Assembly: GCA_035470525.1 (NCBI GenBank)
Contig: DATIQT010000001.1
Span: 1 to 10,600, forward strand
Length of the DNA stretch: 10,600 nucleotides
Reading direction: 5' to 3'
Source of the DNA: CALXSC01 sp035470525
GTDB taxonomy: Bacteria > Pseudomonadota > Alphaproteobacteria > Rickettsiales > UBA1997
In this document: in pieces, positions 6,454-10,600 of the stretch
Numbering within the stretch: the first letter of the stretch is position 1
Layout: the number at the start of each line of letters is the position of its first letter
The notes under the pieces: model-generated
Told to the model about the DNA's origin: nothing
Seen by the model: the letters and a program-made list of their open reading frames with translations, nothing else
Database searches by the model: none
Made by a program: the position numbers and the translations under genes

Positions 6454-7594
6454 TGGAAGAGATGTCTGTGGCGGAATACCAACTAATACAAACAATAAAG
6501 TAATAGACGGAGTAGAAATTAATCAAAATGGAGAACATGTAGCTTATTATGTAGCAACAGAGAATGGAACAAATGAAAGGATAACCACAAAAGACTCTAA
6601 AGGTAATACTCAAGCTTGGCTAGTATATGCCAACAATAGTAGAATAAGTCAAGTAAGAGGTGTATCATCTATATGTTCAATTATTCAAAAGATAGACCAA
6701 CTTTCAAAATATACAGAGAATGAAGTAACCGCAAGTGAAGTTAATTCTAAACTAGCCACTGTAATAGAACATACAGACCAAAGTGATGGCAAAAATCCAA
6801 TACTTGTTGGAAGAGAATTGGTTAAAAACCCAACCTACAATCCAGAACTAGAAGACAGCACTAAACAAGCAATACTTAAATTAACAAATGGACTTCTCAT
6901 AAATCTAGGTGTTGGTAAGACCATGAAGTCATTTGATACTAAAAGACCAAATGTTAACTTTGAAGCATTCCTAGATGCAAATGCAAAATACATATTTGCA
7001 AGTCAGAATATTCCATTTGAAATTGCTGTAATGTTATTCTCAAACAATTTCAGTGCCAGCAGAGCAGCACTTAAAATGTTTGAAACTACACTCAAAATCA
7101 TGAGAAAGAACATAGTTATAGATGGAATCTATAAACCAACATTTAAAACATTCTTTCTACTTGAAAATTTAAAAGGTAATTTAACTATAAATAACTTTGA
7201 TAAAATACAAAATAGCCCAGAGTATCAAATAGACATGAATGCATTAAATAAATGTAGATTCATAAGTCCACCAATACCACATGTAGACCCGCTGAAAGAA
7301 GTAAATGCAGTTGTTGAAAAGATAAAAAATAATCTGTCAACCAGAGAAGAAGCAATGGAAGAGTTAGGAAATAGCACAGACTTTGACAGCACAATAGAAA
7401 GGATTGATACAGAAAACCAGCTGATGAAAAAGTTTAATATCAAAGATAACACCGAAGAAAATGCTGAAAATGCAAATGAGAATTCCACAGATGATGAAGA
7501 TGAAGCAAAAGATGAAAGCAATAAAAAAGCAAAAGATGGAAAAAGTGGAAAAAACACCAAAGCCAGCAGCAAAAAAGCTAGTGAAAGTGAATAA
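6404..7594 (+). CDS. portal protein, lambda gpB family: C-terminal part, frameshifted
   Basis: This frame carries the remaining two thirds of the portal. Family features follow in order from the point where the first part fails: IVKLQVIDGRDV, then VIDGVEINQNGEHVAYYV, the block ISQVRGVSSICSIIQKIDQL, and YTENEVTASEVNSKLATVIE. Later blocks are ASQNIPFEIAVMLF and FSASRAALKMFE. The tail (about the last 50 residues) is rich in Glu, Asn and Lys and looks disordered. The frame is open from 6389, just after TGA at 6386-6388. The first possible start in it is GTG at 6404, with no ribosome-binding site, so an independent start here is unlikely. I infer that it is the 3' part of the broken gene beginning at 5866. 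The combined product, about 570 residues, is near lambda gpB size (533). Confidence 0.85.
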   Translation: MEIRRVKDGIVKLQVIDGRDVCGGIPTNTNNKVIDGVEINQNGEHVAYYVATENGTNERITTKDSKGNTQAWLVYANNSRISQVRGVSSICSIIQKIDQLSKYTENEVTASEVNSKLATVIEHTDQSDGKNPILVGRELVKNPTYNPELEDSTKQAILKLTNGLLINLGVGKTMKSFDTKRPNVNFEAFLDANAKYIFASQNIPFEIAVMLFSNNFSASRAALKMFETTLKIMRKNIVIDGIYKPTFKTFFLLENLKGNLTINNFDKIQNSPEYQIDMNALNKCRFISPPIPHVDPLKEVNAVVEKIKNNLSTREEAMEELGNSTDFDSTIERIDTENQLMKKFNIKDNTEENAENANENSTDDEDEAKDESNKKAKDGKSGKNTKASSKKASESE

Positions 7595-7659
7595 TTACTC
7601 AAAATAATTATAAAAAATTACTCAAATTATTCAATTATTAATAAATAAAGGAAATTACT

Positions 7660-8142
7660 ATGGCTAGAAGCTTAGATAATACAAAAAAGACTGAAACTAC
7701 TACAAGTACAGCAAATTCAACAAATACTGAAGCACAAAACACTGATCAACAAACTGATGAATCAACTGAGAATCAAACAGAGAATCAAGATTCAACAGAG
7801 AATGAGACAGAAAATGCAACAGAAACTGAAACAAATGCCACAGAATCAGCAGAAAATACCGCAAATTCAACAGAAAGTACCGCAAATTCAGACAAAAAAA
7901 CCACAAAAACAAGCACAAAATCAACAACAAAATCTGATAAAACAACGGATAAAACAGCCCAAACCGACACAAAAACAGAGACAAAATCTGACACTAAAAC
8001 AGAAAAAACTGAAGCAAAAGCGGAAGTTAAGGCAACAGAAACTCCAGTTTACAGCGATAAAAAGTGTTTTCGCTGCGGCCAAAAGAAAATATTAAACGGA
8101 GTGTGTCAGAATTGTGGAGAAAAGTATGCCAACATCAAATGA
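7660..8142 (+). CDS. low-complexity protein with C-terminal zinc ribbon, function unknown
   Basis: I do not recognise this 160-residue protein. Residues 1-130 are extremely repetitive, built of Thr, Glu, Asn, Ser, Lys, Gln and Ala. The first half is acidic (TENQTENQDSTENETENATE and similar), the second basic (TTKTSTKSTTKSDKTTDKTA). The stretch is surely disordered. The last 25 residues hold a compact zinc ribbon, C136-x2-C139-x9-C149-x2-C152. It has a strong Shine-Dalgarno (AAAGGAAA, 7647-7654). The 3' end overlaps the protease start by 17 bases, so it belongs to the head operon, in a position where lambda has no gene. It may bind nucleic acid or a head protein; this is a guess. Frames shifted by one base are also long and open, but only because the DNA is repetitive. 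Confidence 0.75.
   Translation: MARSLDNTKKTETTTSTANSTNTEAQNTDQQTDESTENQTENQDSTENETENATETETNATESAENTANSTESTANSDKKTTKTSTKSTTKSDKTTDKTAQTDTKTETKSDTKTEKTEAKAEVKATETPVYSDKKCFRCGQKKILNGVCQNCGEKYANIK
8116..8120 (+). promoter_or_regulatory. ribosome-binding site that decides the protease start
   Basis: GGAGA lies five bases before ATG 8126. A GTG at 8114 is in the same frame, but it would put this signal inside the coding region and has none of its own. ATG 8126 is therefore preferred. Confidence 0.6.
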
Positions 8143-9229
8143 CAATACAATAAACATCACAGGTGTAATTGGTTTAGATACAAGATACGAAGATATAGTT
8201 AAACAACTAAATAATTGTAAATCAAATCTAAACATATCAATAAATTCACCCGGTGGTTATGTCTTTGATGGAATAGCAATATATAATGCAATAAAAACAT
8301 ACAACAAAGGAACTAAAACAATAAAAGTTTGCGGTTTGTCTGCTTCTATTGCTAGTTATATAATGCTTGCAGGCGATAGTCTTGAACTTGAGAATAATTC
8401 TGTAATCATGATTCACAATCCTAGTGTTGCAGTAATCGGTGATTACAGAAAACTCAAGACGGCATGTTCCCAAATTACTAAACTAAGAGATTTAATGAGT
8501 GAAAGTTATTCCAAATATACTGGAATCAGTAAATTGTCTATAGAAAAGATGATGGATGATGAAACTTACTTCATAGGATCAAATGACCTTAAAACTTGGG
8601 GACATGTTGTTGAAAGTGAAGACAAAGATAATGCGAAGACCAAACTCACAAAAGCTGAAGCTGAAATTCAAATACAATCAATGTGTTCTTTAATTGAAAA
8701 AGATAATAAAGAAAAAAGCAAAGATATTGAAAAGCTTGTAGCTCTTCTTGGTGATTGCCCAGAAAAAGATCAAGAAATAAATCAAAAAGATCAAACCAAA
8801 CTTCAAGACCAAAAAAATAATCCAGTTATTAATAACCCAAAGGAAACTAAAATGGAAAAACTAGAAACATTACAAGATTTAAAAACTTTATATCCAAAAC
8901 TTTACAATGAAGCTGTACAAAATGGTATAGATTCAGAAAAGTCCAGAGTAAAAGCTCATCTTGAATTTATAGATGTAGCACCAGAGATAGCTTTAAATGC
9001 TGTTAAAGATGGAACTTCATTTTTAAATAATTCAGAGATTCAAGCAAAATACATAAAAGCAAAAATCAATAAAAATGAAATCACTACTATGGAAAAGGAT
9101 AATAATCCAGACCTAATAGCAAAAAAGATTGATGAAGATAAAGAGATAAAGGCAGAAACAGAAAAAGCTGATGCTGAAGCTGAAGCAAAAATCAGAGCAT
9201 TTATGCCTCATCTTAGAAATGAAAAATGA
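8126..9229 (+). CDS. ClpP-like (S14) prohead protease with fused scaffold, gpC-like
   Basis: This 367-residue protein would cleave head proteins during capsid maturation; its C-terminal part would guide shell assembly. The protease domain covers about 8-165. It has NSPGGYVFDGIAIYNAI (40-56), the nucleophile Ser74 in CGLSASIAS, and the general base His97 in MIHNP. The spacing matches ClpP once a two-residue deletion is allowed. The third residue is unclear: the ETYF block (146-149) stands where ClpP has its Asp, though D144 and D145 lie close by. A charged linker (about 170-240) leads to a scaffold-like segment beginning MEKLETLQDLKTLYPKLYNE. LYxEG/ERxR-type segments of this kind (here LYNEAVQNGIDSEKSRVKAH) are typical of protease-scaffold fusions. 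The end is highly charged and helical. A nested start at 8852 probably gives the scaffold alone. The start overlaps the zinc-ribbon gene. Confidence 0.88.
   Translation: MPTSNDNTINITGVIGLDTRYEDIVKQLNNCKSNLNISINSPGGYVFDGIAIYNAIKTYNKGTKTIKVCGLSASIASYIMLAGDSLELENNSVIMIHNPSVAVIGDYRKLKTACSQITKLRDLMSESYSKYTGISKLSIEKMMDDETYFIGSNDLKTWGHVVESEDKDNAKTKLTKAEAEIQIQSMCSLIEKDNKEKSKDIEKLVALLGDCPEKDQEINQKDQTKLQDQKNNPVINNPKETKMEKLETLQDLKTLYPKLYNEAVQNGIDSEKSRVKAHLEFIDVAPEIALNAVKDGTSFLNNSEIQAKYIKAKINKNEITTMEKDNNPDLIAKKIDEDKEIKAETEKADAEAEAKIRAFMPHLRNEK
8839..8844 (+). promoter_or_regulatory. internal ribosome-binding site for a nested scaffold
   Basis: AAAGGA stands seven bases before an in-frame ATG (8852) inside the protease gene. 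Few internal ATGs in this window have so good a signal at so good a spacing, and it falls exactly at the junction of linker and scaffold segment. Confidence 0.55.
8852..9229 (+). CDS. nested in-frame scaffold protein, Nu3-like
   Basis: The last 125 codons of the protease gene can be read alone from ATG 8852. The product begins MEKLETLQDLKTLYPKLYN and ends in a highly charged, probably coiled region (EIKAETEKADAEAEAKIRAF). In lambda the scaffold Nu3 is made in the same way, from an in-frame start within C, so that scaffold outnumbers protease. Support here is the internal AAAGGA and its position right at the domain boundary. The existence of the separate product is inferred; the fused form is certain from the open frame. 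Confidence 0.5.
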   Translation: MEKLETLQDLKTLYPKLYNEAVQNGIDSEKSRVKAHLEFIDVAPEIALNAVKDGTSFLNNSEIQAKYIKAKINKNEITTMEKDNNPDLIAKKIDEDKEIKAETEKADAEAEAKIRAFMPHLRNEK

Positions 9230-9283
9230 AAAATGTAAAATTAAAAATGTAACTTAATTTTCAATTTTTAATTTTCAATTTTT
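9229..9283 (+). terminator. AT-only stem-loop between scaffold and decoration genes
   Basis: Arms at 9229-9249 and 9262-9283 are nearly complementary: 12 paired bases (AAAATTAAAAAT with ATTTTTAATTTT), then a two-base mismatch and six more pairs, with a 12-base loop. The right arm is made of two tandem copies of AATTTTCAATTTTT (9256-9269, 9270-9283). It begins on the protease stop codon. It could be a weak terminator, an RNA-stability element or a processing site. No G+C-rich stem is present, so strong intrinsic termination is doubtful. Confidence 0.4.
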
Positions 9284-9312
9284 AATTATTAAATAACCAA
9301 TAGGAAAAATAT

Positions 9313-9741
9313 ATGGATGAAACAAGCAATTTAAATACTAGTAGTTCAACAAAATACGATAATTCTCCGCTTTATTATAAAGCAACCACAATGCAGGATA
9401 CAATAGTAGTTCCTGCAGCTACTACTTTTGAGAAAGGAATACTACTCGGAGAAATAACAGCAAGCGGTAAATTAACCAAATTTAGTGCTTCAGCAACAGA
9501 TGGTTCTCAAGTTCCTGTAGCTGTTTTAAATAGAGATATTACAAATAGCGATACAGAAAATAGCGCCGATATTATAGCAAGTGTTATAATACTTGGAATA
9601 CTTAATGAAAACAAAATAGTTTTTGATGATGGTGTGACTTTAGATACTATAGTAGCCGATAAAGGCAGAATTAGAACACTACTCAAAAATAATGGATTAC
9701 TTGTATTGAGTAGTCAGAATTTAAATAACTATTTAAATTAA
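9313..9741 (+). CDS. head decoration protein, gpD-like
   Basis: This 142-residue protein would bind the expanded capsid as trimers and stabilise it, as lambda gpD (110 residues) does. After a Ser/Asn-rich head, the family pattern is seen: TIVVPAATTFEKGILLGEIT with KLTKFSASATDGSQVPVAVL (about 30-70), then a segment ending DIIASVIILGILNENKIVF. The phrase 'KG.ll......K......DG...PVAVL' is the recognisable core of head-decoration proteins. No cysteines or membrane segments. TAGGA (9301-9305) lies seven bases before the ATG. It sits between protease-scaffold and major capsid genes, exactly as D does in lambda. The AT-rich stem-loop ahead of it may let its messenger be made or kept at a different level from the protease. 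Confidence 0.85.
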   Translation: MDETSNLNTSSSTKYDNSPLYYKATTMQDTIVVPAATTFEKGILLGEITASGKLTKFSASATDGSQVPVAVLNRDITNSDTENSADIIASVIILGILNENKIVFDDGVTLDTIVADKGRIRTLLKNNGLLVLSSQNLNNYLN

Positions 9742-9804
9742 TCTTTTAATATTTTTTAATTTTACTTTTTATTTTTTTATTACTAATCACCTTAGGAAAC
9801 AACT

Positions 9805-10308
9805 ATGTATAGCCCACAAATAAAAACCATGATAGAGGGCTTTACTCTCTATCAAAAACCAACTGGCTTTTTAACCTCATTTGCAAGAGAAATAGTCACT
9901 GACTTTGACAAAATAGAACTTGATAAAAGAAGTGTCAAAAATGTTTATGCTGTTGATGTAGAAAGAGATGGAGCAAGAATGGTAAACTTTAATAAGTTTG
10001 AAACTCTTGAATATACACCACCATATTTCAATCAGTATGATATGCTTACACCAGCACAGTTTGATAAAAGACAATTTGGAAAAACTGTCTATGAGAAAGT
10101 TGGAAATCTAAATACTTTCTTGAATGAAAGACAAGGTTGGATCTCTGACACAATCGCTAATGCTATTGAGAAAATGGTATCTGATGCGCTATTTAATAAT
10201 CAGATAACATTAAGTGATAATAGTGTAATTACTTTTAACAGAAAGGATACCCACTATATAGATAGAACAGATAGTAAATGGAGCGGAAGCGGTAATCCAA
10301 TAAATTAA
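9805..10308 (+). CDS. major capsid protein, gpE family: N-terminal part, frameshifted
   Basis: These 167 residues are the first half of the shell subunit. The order YSPQIKTMIEGFTLYQKPTGFL, FETLEYTPPYFNQYDMLTP (about 65-83) and the long helix with FLNERQGWISDTIANAIEKM fits the gpE family (lambda E, 341 residues), including the 'tPPy....d.lt' block. It stops at two consecutive in-frame stops, TAA TGA (10306-10311), just after WSGSGNPIN, where the family normally continues into 'NPi.Dl'. The continuation is present one base to the right. ATG 9805 has TTAGGA at 9792-9797. A truncated subunit alone should not form a shell. Confidence 0.85.
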   Translation: MYSPQIKTMIEGFTLYQKPTGFLTSFAREIVTDFDKIELDKRSVKNVYAVDVERDGARMVNFNKFETLEYTPPYFNQYDMLTPAQFDKRQFGKTVYEKVGNLNTFLNERQGWISDTIANAIEKMVSDALFNNQITLSDNSVITFNRKDTHYIDRTDSKWSGSGNPIN

Positions 10309-10600
10309 TGATATGTGTCAACTATTAATTGATGATGCAAAAGTAAGTGGTGCAGGTGCATTTCAATTAATATGTGCCAGAGATACTATAAATGCTTTAT
10401 TATCAAATAGCAGTTTCATAAACAACACAAAGTTTGATGCTGGAATTAAATTGACAGATATTAAAATGCCAACTTGGAATACTAATGGTGCTACATTTCA
10501 TGGACAGTTCTCTGCTGGAAGTTTCAGAATAAATCTATGGAGTTATAACTCAAAGTTTGAAGTTCCTACAGGTTATGGTTATGCAAATGAGGGAACACTT
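10304..10600 (+). CDS. major capsid protein, gpE family: continuation after frameshift, partial at right edge
   Basis: From 10304 a frame shifted by one base reads IND MCQLLIDDAKVSGAGAF and stays open to the edge (99 codons). It matches the second half of gpE-like capsid proteins: NPxNDMxxLLIDDAKVSG links the Trp/Asp-rich segment to the next helix. ARDTINALLSNSSF looks like the family's 'vmg...a..ll.n' block, and the end has FSAGSFRINLWSYN and YGYANEGTL. The same frame is closed by TAA at 10301-10303, so the join must lie between 10301 and 10309. I see no ribosome-binding site for a separate start (ATG 10313). It is therefore inferred to be the 3' part of the gene that begins at 9805. Confidence 0.8.
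   Translation, partial: MNDMCQLLIDDAKVSGAGAFQLICARDTINALLSNSSFINNTKFDAGIKLTDIKMPTWNTNGATFHGQFSAGSFRINLWSYNSKFEVPTGYGYANEGTL

Noticed and set aside
7225..7602. Open minus-strand frame opposite the portal C-terminus
   Set aside because: It is Ser/Phe/Leu-rich, as expected when A-rich coding DNA is read backwards, and no start signal was found. The same holds for the other minus-strand frames in the window.
7593..7626. Two direct copies of AATTACTCAAA after the portal stop
   Set aside because: Only two copies in low-complexity AT-rich DNA, with no dyad or gene context; no function can be supported.
7757..8095. Long open frames offset from the zinc-ribbon gene on both strands
   Set aside because: They arise because the DNA repeats simple ACA/GAA/AAT-type codons. 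The offset frames give monotonous Gln/Lys or Val/Phe/Ser strings and lack the ribosome-binding site and the zinc ribbon.

Overview
The window is a lambda-type phage or prophage head-morphogenesis region. It is strongly AT-rich (about one third G+C by eye), uses UGA as a stop and UGG for Trp, and every gene lies on the + strand. The host cannot be named from the sequence. The AT-rich, A-loaded coding strand and AGA-type arginine codons suit a low-GC bacterium, and nothing ties it to one phylum.

Layout. Positions 1-44 may hold the last codons of an upstream gene. A ParB-like/DNA methyltransferase fusion (77-1429) follows. Next come a small basic protein with a KKGG motif (1505-1789) and a 263-residue basic phage protein of uncertain, possibly tail-related, role (1795-2586). 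A 345-base gap (2587-2931) contains an A/C-rich leader, a GC-richer island with the heptamer GGCGACC and a partial dyad, and six degenerate 11-12 base direct repeats. I read this gap as a candidate cos packaging site. From 2932 the order is that of the lambda left arm: small terminase (Nu1-like), large terminase (gpA family), gpW-like head-tail joiner, portal (gpB family), a novel low-complexity/zinc-ribbon protein, ClpP-like prohead protease with a fused and probably nested scaffold (gpC/Nu3-like), decoration protein (gpD-like) and major capsid protein (gpE family), which runs off the right edge.

How it fits together. The small terminase would bind the repeats and position the large terminase to cut at cos and pump DNA through the portal. 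The protease-scaffold, the capsid and decoration proteins and gpW would build, mature and close the head. The methyltransferase could protect or mark the phage DNA. TerS/TerL, gpW/portal and zinc-ribbon/protease overlap by a few bases, which suggests one coupled late operon.

Oddities. Both the portal and the major capsid gene are broken by an apparent +1-type frameshift (around 6389-6453 and 10301-10309). Homology-like features continue cleanly in the new frame each time. The element may be a decaying prophage, the sequence may carry base-level errors, or (less likely) recoding is used. The most interesting signal is the cos-like region. Its heptamer starts 185 bases before the small-terminase start, almost exactly the spacing I recall for phage lambda.
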